The notes under the pieces are model-generated. The model saw only the letters and a list, made by a program, of their open reading frames with translations. It ran no database searches and was not told where the DNA came from. A stretch of DNA of 64,000 bases from Streptomyces antibioticus (GTDB lineage Bacteria > Actinomycetota > Actinomycetes > Streptomycetales > Streptomycetaceae), in assembly GCF_002019855.1 (NCBI RefSeq), contig NZ_CM007717.1:2725198-2789197 (forward strand). Direction: 5' to 3'. Positions 50,552 to 60,600 of the stretch are shown piece by piece; the first letter of the stretch is position 1, and each line of letters starts with the position of its first letter. Position numbers and translations under genes: made by a program.

Positions 50552-50896
50552 CTACTGCCCACTTGTCTGGACTCGACCTCGCTTCAAAAAGTTCCGCAAC
50601 AGACGCTTAGCCGGTTCGTGGTCATACTCTTCCGCGATTTCCATGGGGGTTTGATCGTTACGCGAAACCAATTCCGGGTCAGCGCCATAAGCCAGGACGA
50701 TCGCAGTGACCGCGGCATGCAGTCGATAGCCGGACTGAAGCGTTGAGTCCCCTTCGAGCTCGATGGCGTGCGCAAGCAGCGTCATCCCGAAGCAGACCTC
50801 GTTCGGATCGGCTCCCGCATCAAGAAGTGCGGCAAGTTCCTCATAATCGTTGGTTTCAACCGCCTGATGCGTCGGCGTCCACGGCTCGACATCCAT
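50552..50896 (-). CDS. Ankyrin-repeat protein, candidate immunity protein
   Basis: A 114-residue protein with two to three ankyrin repeats: MDVEPWTPTHQAVETNDYEELAALLDAGADPNE, then TLLAHAIELEGD and TAIVLAYGADPELVSRNDQTPMEIAEEYDH. The ATG at 50896 has GAGGTAGC upstream. Ankyrin proteins of this size commonly serve as immunity partners directly after RHS toxins; that position is seen here, 85 nt after the toxin stop. It could be the specific inhibitor of the deaminase tip. Confidence 0.85.
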   Translation of the reverse strand: MDVEPWTPTHQAVETNDYEELAALLDAGADPNEVCFGMTLLAHAIELEGDSTLQSGYRLHAAVTAIVLAYGADPELVSRNDQTPMEIAEEYDHEPAKRLLRNFLKRGRVQTSGQ

Positions 50897-50925
50897 CACA
50901 GCTACCTCCACTCTACGAAATAACC

Positions 50926-50957
50926 AATGGGGCGCCGACGTCGATCGACGCCCCATT
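50926..50957. terminator. Hairpin between the RHS toxin and the ankyrin gene
   Basis: AATGGGGCG arms (50926-50934 and 50949-50957) extend with one mismatch to 13 bp. It has no strong T-run, so it may attenuate rather than stop transcription, letting immunity genes be expressed at another level. Confidence 0.55.
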
Positions 50958-50980
50958 GCAATGCTAACCCAAATTCTACC

Positions 50981-53900
50981 CTAGCTTCCGGACGAGTAGT
51001 TGATGCGAATGTTCGGAAATTCCTGCGCGAACTGCCCAATTACTGATGTACAGGAAAAGCAGGCGGGCTGGGTTGAGTGCAGCGTGAGGCTGCCGGGGAC
51101 ATTCGAGGGTGCACCGAGCTGGTTTGCAATATACGTCAGCATTTTATATTCGGTATCGTTGTTCCGGAGGTTATTACCAGTCGCGATTGCCTTGTAGCGC
51201 ACCGGGTTGCCATCCGTGCCAACGTCGGGCACAACACCTTTACGATTATTCCGAGCTCCGCTGACTGAGGTCAGAAACTGTGGTCCGCCGTCCCCAATCC
51301 TTAGAACTCCCACCAACCCTGCCTTGTTCTTGCTCCAGAGTTTGCTTGCGAGCGCTGCGTCAACCCCCGCCTTGGCTGCCTTGCTACCGGCGTAGCTCTC
51401 AGCTCGGTTCAAGAACCGTTCCTGTAGGCGATGAGAAGCGGCAAAGAAGAAGCTGGCAGCCCAAGTTCCGCCGCCTGACGAAAATGCCGATCCGGCAACA
51501 TCGCAGGCTTTCTGATCATGATAGACGGTGCAATTAAAGTAGTCGTCGAGGACTGTCATCTCCATGTAGTCATGACGGACTTGCCAACGGAACTCCGCAT
51601 CGCACCCGCTGCTTACATCAACACCACACAGACCGGAGAGATCGGCTGGGGTCCTATTTGCAACGGCGTCGGCAGCGGCGTCGGCAGCGGCAGCCATAGC
51701 GGGTGAGACGGGGTCCGAGCTCGCAGTGCCCCCCGTGTACCCCGGGCACTGCGGGTTGCTCAAGCTCGGGCAGTTGTACATGGGCTTGGCGGCCTCGCCG
51801 GGGCGGCCGTTGCCGGGGGTGCCGTCGGGGCGGTTCGGGCAGGCGACGTCGAACTGGGCGCCGCAGGCCAGGCCCAGGCCGCTGGGGTCCGTCTGGGTGA
51901 CCGGGTTCTGTGCGGCGTAGCTGTAGCCGTTGAGGGTCTGCGGGATGTCGGCCTGCAGTAGCGGGTCGACGCTGATGAACTGGCCGATTTCCGGGTCGTA
52001 TTCGCGGGCTCCGACGTGGGTCAGGCCCGTTGTCGCGTCTCGCGTCTTGCCGAGGAACCCCTTGTCATCGGGCCAAGGCCCGAAGAGCGGCTTTCCGCGG
52101 TCGGCGCCGAAGGGGGTGGTGTAGCGCTTGGTGAAGGTCTGGCCGACGTCCTGGTTGATGGCCAGCGAGGAGGTGTTGTGCTGGTCGCCGGTGAGGTAGG
52201 TGACCTTGTTGGTGCCGGTCTGGTTGGAACGCAGCGCGGCGTTGACGCCGCCGGCACCGTAGTAGCGCTGGGCCCACAGGGTGCCGTTGGCACGGAGGTG
52301 GAGTTCGGTGGCACCGGCGTAGAGGACACGCTCGCCGTTCTGCGTGTTGCGGATCAGCAGGCTGCCGTCGGCGGCGTACAGGTAATCGGTCGCCACGCCG
52401 TTCTCGGTGAGCTTGCTGATTCTGCCTTCGGGCGACCAGTCCAGGGTCTGCGTACCCGACTTGCCGGGACGGTGCCAGGTGTTGCCGGCCGCGTCGTAGT
52501 CGTACTTGCGCTCCGGACTGGAGCAGTCGGCCTTGGTCGTGGTGCCGGTCATGGCGTGCTTCTGCGTGGTGCTGGTGTAGCAGTACGTCGTCTTGGTGTC
52601 ACCGGTGCTGCTGTGGACCGTCTCACTGGTCCGCTGACCCGCGTCGTTGTACGAGTAGGACGACCAGTAAGGGGCCGGCCCGGACAGGCTCGACGCGCTC
52701 TGCGCGTCGGAACACTTCTGCGAGGCCGGGGTCCAAGCCTCGACGAGGCGCCGATGTCCGTCGTAGGCGAAGCACTGGGTTTCCGCGGAGCCCGTGCCGC
52801 CGAGGGTGGCCGGGTCGCTGATGGCGGTGACGTTGCCCGCCTGGTCGTAGGTGTAGTTGAGCTCCTGAAGCATGTAGCCGTGGGTCTCGTCGGTGACGAA
52901 ACTGCGGGTCAGACGGCCGGTGCCTGCTTCGAAGTCGTTGCCGATGTAGACGTTCTTGTTGCCGCTGCCGCCGGGACCCATGGTCAGGAGCTTCGGCTGG
53001 GCCAGAGCCGAGTAGTCGACGTCGCGCAGATAGCCGGTCGCGCTGCCGACGGAGGTCACGTTGCCGAGGGCGTCGTAGCCGTAGTCCAGGATCTCGGACG
53101 CCAGACCGCCGACGGCCGGCTCCTTGTTCTGCTTCAGGGTCCCGTCGAGGTTGTAGTACGTCTCGAACGTCAGCTTGGCCGGTGCCCCCGCCTTCACGAA
53201 GGCGTCGTTCGCCGGGAGTTGCAGCTCGGTGGCCGTGGCGCGATCGAGGCTGTCGTACGCCGTGACGGCCTGGGTGTACGCGTCACCGGCCACTCCCCCG
53301 ACGTAGCGGGTGGAGGAGGTGGGCAGACCCTTGAGAAGGGTGTCGTAGACATGGCCGGTGAGCTGATTGGCGTCCGTCTTCGTGTTCTTCCAGGTGCCGG
53401 TGACCCGTCCGAGCACGTCGTATGCGGTCAGGACCGAAGTGCCGAGGGAATCGGTGGACTTGACGGGCCGGTCGAGTTCGTCGAACTCGGTGACCGTGGT
53501 CCCCTTGTCGGGATCGGTGGTGATCGCCTGGCGGCCGAAGAGGTCGTAGACGTAGGTCCAGGTCGCCTTGTCCGGCCCGGTGATCGTCTTGTTCTGGCCG
53601 TCGAGTTCGTAGGTGAAGCCGGTGCTCGTGTAGACCGCGCCGGTTCCGTCGCCGTAGGCGGCGTCGGCGGGGCTCACGCCCGCGTACTCACGGGTCTCCA
53701 GCGTCTTGCCACGGACGTCGGTGATGGTGCGCTGCGCGGAGCCGCCCTCGAGGGCGGTGGTCGCGACGGAGTCACCGGTGTAACTCGTCGTCGTGGACCA
53801 CTTCTTGACCCCGTAGGTGTACAGCGTGCTCACCCTGGCGCGGCCGGCGCCGTCGAAGACCGTCTGGGTCTGGGTCGGAGCCTCACCGTATTCGGCACGG

Positions 53901-56900
53901 GTGTACGTCGTGTTGGGCGTGGCGGTGTTGTCGAAGATGTCGCTGTAGGTCTCGTAGGCCAGGCCACGGGTGTCGTAGCGCGTGTCCGTGAGCAGGCGGC
54001 CGCCTTCGGGTGTGGGCGACTGGGTCTGTAGAGGGCGCAGGAGTGCGTCGTAGAGCGTGTAGGTCGTGTTGTAGGTCTCGCCGTCCTTCTTCAGGGTCGA
54101 GACGGAGACCCAGGAGGGCTTGGCGGTGTTCAGGTGGTAGTCGAACTTCTGGTTCGGTGGCTGGCCGGTGGTGCGGTTGGGCAGCCACACCTGGGTCAGA
54201 CGGCCGAGGGCGTCGTACGTCAGCTCTGTCTTCTTGAGGTTGACGTCGTAGACGCGCAGCGGCTGACCGCGGCGCGGGTCGAGGAAGCTCGTCGTCTTGT
54301 ACGTCTTGGGGTCGGTGGTGACGGTCCGGGTCAGGGGACCGGCATCGGCGGGGGTGTAGGCGACGGACGTGGGCGGGTTGGCGGAGGCGTCGTTGACGCT
54401 GAGCGGTCGTCCCAGGCTGTCGTAGCTGGTGGCGGAGAGCCTCTGCCAGCCGCTGGGGAGCCGGTCGCCGCCCGCGTCCGCTGTGGCGGCGTAGCCGGTG
54501 GCGCGGCCGGTCCAGGTCGGCAGGCCCTTGGTCGGCTTCTGGGTGGCCGACCAGCCGGTGGCGTTCGCGGTGTCATAGACGGTGCTGACATCCGCGAGGA
54601 CGTCGCCCCGCGCGGGCTTCGCCGGATCCATGGACAGGGGCAGGGCGAGCGAGGTGTCGGCCGTGGCGCAGGTGCGGGCGACGGTGCGGGTGCGAGAGAC
54701 CGGGTTGATGATGCCGAGGCCGGTGTTCCGGGCGTACCACGTGCGAGTGCAGGTCTCGTCCGAGGACTTGCCGACCTGTCCGGCGTCCTCCACGGTGACG
54801 GGCATGCCGAAGCTGTCGAACGATGTGCTCGTCAGCCGCTCACGCCAGGTCTTCGATGCCGTCAGATAGGTGTAGTTGTGCACCTTCTTCGTGCGGACGA
54901 AGCGAGCGACATGTGCCCCGGCTCCGGGCGGTGTCTGCTTGGCGGTCTCCTGCGACCAGGGATCGTTGATCGTCGCGGAGACGGCGGTGGAGCCGTCGTA
55001 GGTGACCTGCTCACGCAACTGTCCGGCGTACTCACCCTTGTCGGTGATCGCCTCCGCGCCGAGCGCAGGCGCCGTCAGCGGGTCGACGGAGACGGATTTC
55101 GTCGTCCCGTCGCGCTTGCGGTCGCCGTGCATGCCCTGGAGATAGAGGGAGACCGTCTTGGAGCGGGTCACGTCGGTGGCACCGGTCCACGCCGTGACCT
55201 GGGCGTAGCCCCGCCAGTCGGACCAGGTGCGTTCGTCCGTCTTCGTGAACGGGTCGTCGCTGTAGTGCCAGGCCGCGCCGCTGTAGGTGTAGGCGTGCTC
55301 GACGCTCTCGTTGACAGCGGTCGGGTCGGAGACGAGGACGGCCAGTACCCGGTACTTGTGGAACCAGTCGATGGAGGCGTTCGTGGAGCCGTTGATGTGC
55401 CAGAACTGCGGGTAGCAGGAACGGGTGTTGGTGTCCGGCGCCGCGTTCAGGACCTGGCTGCGCACACACTCCTCGCCGGAGAGCGTGACGGTGGTGATGG
55501 CACCGGTCTCGGAGGTGATGGTGGAGATGCGCGGCCGGGTCAGAGGAAGGATGTTGTCGGTGGCGTCGACGCGGTTGGGGCGCATCTGATAGGTGATCGT
55601 GACCGGGTTCATCGCGATGGCGGTGGTGCCGGCCTTGGCGGTGCGCTTGATCGACTTCAGCGTCAGCACTTGGTCGGACGTGTCACCGATGTCCCCGCCG
55701 TCCAGGTACTCCTCGACCAGGTCCCAGGAGTCCACCGGGTCATAGACACCGCTGGTCGCGTTGTAGGAGAAGGTGTCGATTCCGGTGAGCCGCTTGCGGG
55801 AGAAGAAGGTCGGACCGCCCCCGTCGCAGTCGTCGTCGTCCTTCGAGCAGATCGCGTCGTAGGGCACGTCCGGCCAGTTGTCGGCGGTGTCCTTGGTCAG
55901 GCTGGAGCAGTCGGACGCGGTGCAGCGTTCGGCGTATCCGAAGGTGACCTTCGCGTCGGCCTTGTCGGTGAAGAGAGCGCCCTTGCGCAGGCCGTACTCG
56001 ATGCGGCTCAGATAACCGCCGCGGGTGTAGGAGGCGTTGGCGGTCTCGGACTTGTTCTTCTTGTAGTGGTTCGACTCCTTCGTGTACCAGTACGTGGCCG
56101 CGTTGCCGCGCGTGTCCTCGACATAGTCGAGGTTCCACCGCCATGCCTGCGTGAGCGCACGGTCGCCGAAGGAGTCACCGCCGGAGTAACCGGGTTCACC
56201 GGAGTCGTCACCGAACACCGGGACCGTGGAGACGGAGTCGGTGCGCTGCGTGTCCGCGCCGTCCAGCTTGTTCAGGCCGAACACGTAGCGAGTGCCGTCG
56301 TCGGTGGTGACGGTCCAGTGCTCGCCGTCGTTGTCGCCGTTGTCCGCGCCGGTGGACCGGGTCACCGTGGAGGCGTCGTCGTTCTCCAGCCGCCACTGTC
56401 CGCTGTCGTCGTCCTTGACCAGCCGTGTGGACCTGCCGTTGAGGACCAGGCGGGCGTTGTCGTACTTCCAGCACAGGTCGAAGACATCGTCATGACCGTC
56501 GTCATCACAGGAGCCGTAGCTGCGTTCGATAAAGGAGTCGGTGAGCCCGAAGCCTTCACCGACGGACGTGCCCTGGTTGTTGGACGTGGCCGTGCGGCCG
56601 TCGACGCTGCCCGAGTCGTACGACAGGGACAGGGGCGGCTGTGGCCCCGCTGCTGCCGGCGGCACCGTGAAGTCGTACGACCAGGTGAAGGAACCGGAGC
56701 TGCCGCCCGCCTCCCAGGACGAGGACTCCGACAGCGGCGTGGCGGAGTAGTTTCCGGTGCCGGTGGACGACTCCCCGGAGCCGGCGGCCGCGGCGGTGAC
56801 GGCCAGTACGGTGCCGGAGGTGCTGTCGGCGGCCGTTCGGAGCTGAGGTGAGGGGCCGACCGGGGTTTCGGCGAGGCGGACCTCGGCCGTCACGGCGTGG

Positions 56901-57571
56901 AGCGCGGAATCGTTCTCCGATGCGAGCGGTCGCTGCGTGCGGCACTCCGCCTTCTCGGGCGTCGTCAGGACACAGGCGGGGAGCTGGACGAGACGGAGTC
57001 GCTGGGACCAGCCGCCACCCACGGCGGAGGCGAAACTGCCGTAGTCGACGGCGATTTCAGCCTTGTCGGCGACGTCCGCGTCAATGCTGAGCATGACGCC
57101 GGTGATGCCCGCCGCGCGGGCGGTCTTCTGGTCCAGCACGGTGACGCGGGCCTTGGCGTCAGCGGGGGACTTGGAGCCGGGTGAAGGACGGAGAGTGACG
57201 GGAACGCCGCCCGGCTGGGCAGCGGCCTTCTCACCCGCGGCAAGACGGAATGTCGCTTCGCCTTGCCGCGGCCAGGTCGCCTGCTGCTCGTTACGGGCAC
57301 GTTCAGCCTGCGTCTTGTTGGCCTTCTTCTCCCTCGCGACCCGTTCGCGGGCCGCCTTCGCGCCTGGGCCGTCGAACTCCTCGACCTTGCTCACGCGGGA
57401 CTTGGGCACGTCCGGACGTCCGAGGCCACCGGGATCCGCGGCGGCCTGAGCCACCTGGGCCGCGCCCAGGGGCACGATCAGCGCCAGGGCCAGCGACTGC
57501 ACGAGCAGTCTGCCGCCTTGCAGTTGTCTCGCACCCCTCAACATTCGTGAGGTGCCCCTGCCAAAAATCAT
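50981..57571 (-). CDS. RHS-repeat polymorphic toxin with C-terminal deaminase-like domain
   Basis: A 2196-residue secreted protein. Signal peptide ~1-44 (LLVQSLALALIVPLGAAQ). A long beta-rich part follows, then YD repeats (LTYDALGRLTQVWLP, YVYDLFGRQAITTDPDKGT). The RHS core signature is AREYDPEIGQFISVDPLLQ ... NGYSYAAQNPVTQTDPSGL, after which the variable tip begins (~last 295 residues). The tip ends with DTEYKML (Asp2139, Glu2141) and PACFSC (Cys2171, Cys2174). This is the [HCD]xE...PCxxC zinc pattern of cytidine-deaminase-fold toxins, reminiscent of the BURPS668_1122 family. The RHS shell likely encases the toxin. The last ~700 bp are AT-richer than the body. Confidence 0.93.
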   Translation of the reverse strand: MIFGRGTSRMLRGARQLQGGRLLVQSLALALIVPLGAAQVAQAAADPGGLGRPDVPKSRVSKVEEFDGPGAKAARERVAREKKANKTQAERARNEQQATWPRQGEATFRLAAGEKAAAQPGGVPVTLRPSPGSKSPADAKARVTVLDQKTARAAGITGVMLSIDADVADKAEIAVDYGSFASAVGGGWSQRLRLVQLPACVLTTPEKAECRTQRPLASENDSALHAVTAEVRLAETPVGPSPQLRTAADSTSGTVLAVTAAAAGSGESSTGTGNYSATPLSESSSWEAGGSSGSFTWSYDFTVPPAAAGPQPPLSLSYDSGSVDGRTATSNNQGTSVGEGFGLTDSFIERSYGSCDDDGHDDVFDLCWKYDNARLVLNGRSTRLVKDDDSGQWRLENDDASTVTRSTGADNGDNDGEHWTVTTDDGTRYVFGLNKLDGADTQRTDSVSTVPVFGDDSGEPGYSGGDSFGDRALTQAWRWNLDYVEDTRGNAATYWYTKESNHYKKNKSETANASYTRGGYLSRIEYGLRKGALFTDKADAKVTFGYAERCTASDCSSLTKDTADNWPDVPYDAICSKDDDDCDGGGPTFFSRKRLTGIDTFSYNATSGVYDPVDSWDLVEEYLDGGDIGDTSDQVLTLKSIKRTAKAGTTAIAMNPVTITYQMRPNRVDATDNILPLTRPRISTITSETGAITTVTLSGEECVRSQVLNAAPDTNTRSCYPQFWHINGSTNASIDWFHKYRVLAVLVSDPTAVNESVEHAYTYSGAAWHYSDDPFTKTDERTWSDWRGYAQVTAWTGATDVTRSKTVSLYLQGMHGDRKRDGTTKSVSVDPLTAPALGAEAITDKGEYAGQLREQVTYDGSTAVSATINDPWSQETAKQTPPGAGAHVARFVRTKKVHNYTYLTASKTWRERLTSTSFDSFGMPVTVEDAGQVGKSSDETCTRTWYARNTGLGIINPVSRTRTVARTCATADTSLALPLSMDPAKPARGDVLADVSTVYDTANATGWSATQKPTKGLPTWTGRATGYAATADAGGDRLPSGWQRLSATSYDSLGRPLSVNDASANPPTSVAYTPADAGPLTRTVTTDPKTYKTTSFLDPRRGQPLRVYDVNLKKTELTYDALGRLTQVWLPNRTTGQPPNQKFDYHLNTAKPSWVSVSTLKKDGETYNTTYTLYDALLRPLQTQSPTPEGGRLLTDTRYDTRGLAYETYSDIFDNTATPNTTYTRAEYGEAPTQTQTVFDGAGRARVSTLYTYGVKKWSTTTSYTGDSVATTALEGGSAQRTITDVRGKTLETREYAGVSPADAAYGDGTGAVYTSTGFTYELDGQNKTITGPDKATWTYVYDLFGRQAITTDPDKGTTVTEFDELDRPVKSTDSLGTSVLTAYDVLGRVTGTWKNTKTDANQLTGHVYDTLLKGLPTSSTRYVGGVAGDAYTQAVTAYDSLDRATATELQLPANDAFVKAGAPAKLTFETYYNLDGTLKQNKEPAVGGLASEILDYGYDALGNVTSVGSATGYLRDVDYSALAQPKLLTMGPGGSGNKNVYIGNDFEAGTGRLTRSFVTDETHGYMLQELNYTYDQAGNVTAISDPATLGGTGSAETQCFAYDGHRRLVEAWTPASQKCSDAQSASSLSGPAPYWSSYSYNDAGQRTSETVHSSTGDTKTTYCYTSTTQKHAMTGTTTKADCSSPERKYDYDAAGNTWHRPGKSGTQTLDWSPEGRISKLTENGVATDYLYAADGSLLIRNTQNGERVLYAGATELHLRANGTLWAQRYYGAGGVNAALRSNQTGTNKVTYLTGDQHNTSSLAINQDVGQTFTKRYTTPFGADRGKPLFGPWPDDKGFLGKTRDATTGLTHVGAREYDPEIGQFISVDPLLQADIPQTLNGYSYAAQNPVTQTDPSGLGLACGAQFDVACPNRPDGTPGNGRPGEAAKPMYNCPSLSNPQCPGYTGGTASSDPVSPAMAAAADAAADAVANRTPADLSGLCGVDVSSGCDAEFRWQVRHDYMEMTVLDDYFNCTVYHDQKACDVAGSAFSSGGGTWAASFFFAASHRLQERFLNRAESYAGSKAAKAGVDAALASKLWSKNKAGLVGVLRIGDGGPQFLTSVSGARNNRKGVVPDVGTDGNPVRYKAIATGNNLRNNDTEYKMLTYIANQLGAPSNVPGSLTLHSTQPACFSCTSVIGQFAQEFPNIRINYSSGS

Positions 57572-57662
57572 GGTTCCGTCCCGGGATTCTGTGCGGAGAA
57601 GTTCAGAAAGTCGGTAGTGGGCAGGAACAGTTGCTCGGCACCTGCCGCCGGGTCTCTGTGCG

Positions 57663-60600
57663 TCAGTCGCCCACGGTCTCGCTCACCTGGTCGGAGCTCG
57701 CCATCGCACCGGCCCACAAGCGGACGTCGGCCACGCGTCCGGGCAGGTAGTACCGCCAGGCGCTGCTGTTGAAGCCCTTGCCGACAGCGAAGTCGCCCGA
57801 GCCGATCTTGGCGGTGAACGCCTTGTCGTCACCGTTCTGCACGGCACCCAGATAGAGGCTGAGCGTGCCGTCCTGGGCGTTGAAGACCCCGGTCATGCGG
57901 ACCATGCCGTCCACCACCGCGGCCTCCTCCGAGGCCACCGCGCTGAACGTGCCGTCGGTGTTGAGCCGGCCGAAGCGCCAGAAGCCAACCGGAACGGTCT
58001 TCTCCTCCAGCGTCTCCTCGTCCAGCACGGTCTCCTTTGCCGTCAGCTCGTACCAGAAGCCCCACGCGGAGCCGTCCGACGTACGCTGACCGACCACCTG
58101 GCCGATGTAGCCGATGTCCTTGGTGGCGAGTGTCTCCTTGTCCACCCCCGCCAGGGCGGTCACCGTGAACGACCCAGTGTCGTCAACGACCGGTCCGGCC
58201 ACCGAAGCCGCGTCGTCCACGCCGTCCAGGACGATCGCCTCGCCGTCCAGCGCGGCGCCACCGGCCAGGGTCAGGGAACGGCCGTATCCGGAGGTGGTGT
58301 CCGCGACGGTGGTGCCGGATCCCCGGTCCGCCGACCAGTCCGCGACCAGCTCCACACCCGCGTACGTCTGCGAAGTGAGCAGCCGCGCCTCCTCGCGGAT
58401 CTCGGCGTCGCTCGCCACGCGCTGCCACGCGGTGACCTCGTCGATGGAGCCGTTAAACGCCCAGTAACGCTTTCCGGCCCACAGGTAACGGCCCATGTTG
58501 AACGGGCCGGTGGCGGACCAGCCGCCGGTCACGGTGCGCGAACCCTGGAGCTCACCGTTGACGTAGAACTTCAGCAGGCCCGTCGCCGGGTCGAAGCTGC
58601 CCGCGAGATGCGTCCACGCCCCGACCGTCGCGGGGACCTTCCCGACCACCCCGTAGTAGGCGGTACCGGTGTCCTCGTCCTTCTGCTTGACGCCGAACAC
58701 CCAGGATCCGTACGACGCGTCGTACCACATCAGGAACGCGCTGTAGTTCTGGCCGTCCTGGGACAGCACGACGGCGTCCTGGTTCTTGTTGTTCAGGCGG
58801 ACCCAGGCAGCGACGGTGTAGGCCGAACGGGTCTCCAGGACCGGGCCGTCGGTCGCGGCATAGGCGCCGCTGCCGTCCAGCGAAAGGCCCTTGTCGACGA
58901 CAGGTGTCGCCAGCAACTCACCCGACGCGTCCCGCGTGATCACGCCCCGGCGGCCTCGATCGTCGCGAACCGCGCCGGAGCTGAGGGCCGCGTTGTGCCG
59001 GGCCACGCCCGTGTTGGTCGCGGTGTCCACCGCTACCCCGCTCGTCTCGGCGAAGCTCCACCGTCCGACCGGCGTCTGACCGGCGGCAACGAGGAAGTCG
59101 ACGACGGTCTCCGCGCCGACCCGACCGTTTCCGACGTTGTCCTTGGCCCGTACGTACAGACGGTGGGTGCCGGCCTTGTCCGGCTTGATCCTGATCGTCG
59201 CCGTGGAACCGGGCTGGTCGGTCCAGGTGGCGTCCGTGGACATCCGGTACTGGTAGGACACCACGTTCGTGTCGCCCGACGCGGGAGCGAGCGTGAACGC
59301 GCCCGTCTCGCCCGGTCCGCCATGGGCCACGCAGTCGTTGGCGGTGCACTCCGTGTAGGGACCGCTGAAGCCGACCTTCGGCGCCTTGGGTGACGTGGAG
59401 TCGACCTTGAAGTAGCAAGGGGTTGTGTAACCGGTGTTCTGTCGGCTGCTGCCGTCCTCGTAGTACGACATGGTCAGCGCCTTCAGTCTGTACAGCACGC
59501 CCTCCTTGAGAGTGGGCAGACTGCGTGACTGTTTGACCAGGTTCCCCACATAGCCGGAGGACGGACCGTCGAGGTCGGTGTGCGCGACCGTCCAGGCCGA
59601 GCCCTCCAACTTCTCCGTCCGCCACCGGATGCGCAGGCTGGCGCCCGCCGAGCCGCCGGAAGCGGTGCGCGGCTTGCCCTGTACCAGCGGCATCGGACTG
59701 GACACCACGGCCGGGTCGGTGGAACTGGTCGAGCACACGTAACCATTGCCGGACACCAGGCCGACCTCAGCCGGAAGCGCGGGCACCCCCACGAACTTCA
59801 CGACCAGCGAGGCGTCGTTGCGGAACCGCTTCCACGCGGAAGGATCCGACTCGTCGTGTGCCTTCAGCTCGAGGGTCAGGCGGGAGAACTTGCCCGCGGC
59901 GAAGTCCGTCACCGTCGCGGTGAGATTCTCGTTCGACTCGCTCGGGTTGTCGTTGAACTCAATGGGCGCATCGGGTGAGTCGGGGTCGCACAGCGAGCCC
60001 CGGCCCGCGGACACGTTGACGTCCACCATCAGGTCCAGTTCCTTGGGCCGCGAGGCCCAAGTGGTGGCCGAGGAGATGTTGTTCGTGCGGACCAGGTCCA
60101 CCCAGCGCGGGTCGCACTGGAACGCCCACGGCTCGGTCACCCGGAACGTGGCGTCCAGGACCTTCTTGCCCTTCAGGTTGGCCGGCGAGAACTCGAAGTA
60201 CAGCTTCTGCACGTATCCGGGGCCGCAGTAATAGCCGTTCCAGGTGCCGCACTTGCCGGCACCCTTGCCCTGGTCGTCGTCGCCGTTGCCCCAGCCGTAG
60301 GACTCGTAGCCGTCACTGCGCAGCAGGGTGCGCTCCGCCTCCCCCCAGGACACTCTCGGGTCGATGAAGACCGGGAAGGCAGAGTCGTCGGTCTTGGTGA
60401 GCATCGCCGCGTCCGGGACGACGGACAGCGAGTTCTTGGTGACGGCGACATCCATCTTGGCGACCTTGTCGCCCTGGCCAGGTTCCAGGCCCGACCCGGA
60501 CGGTGCCAGTTCGGCGGGGTCGGCGGACGCGGTCGTCTTCCCCAGCCCCTCCTCGGCGCGCATCAACTGCGTCTGCTTGCCGGACGTCGCACCCGCCGAG

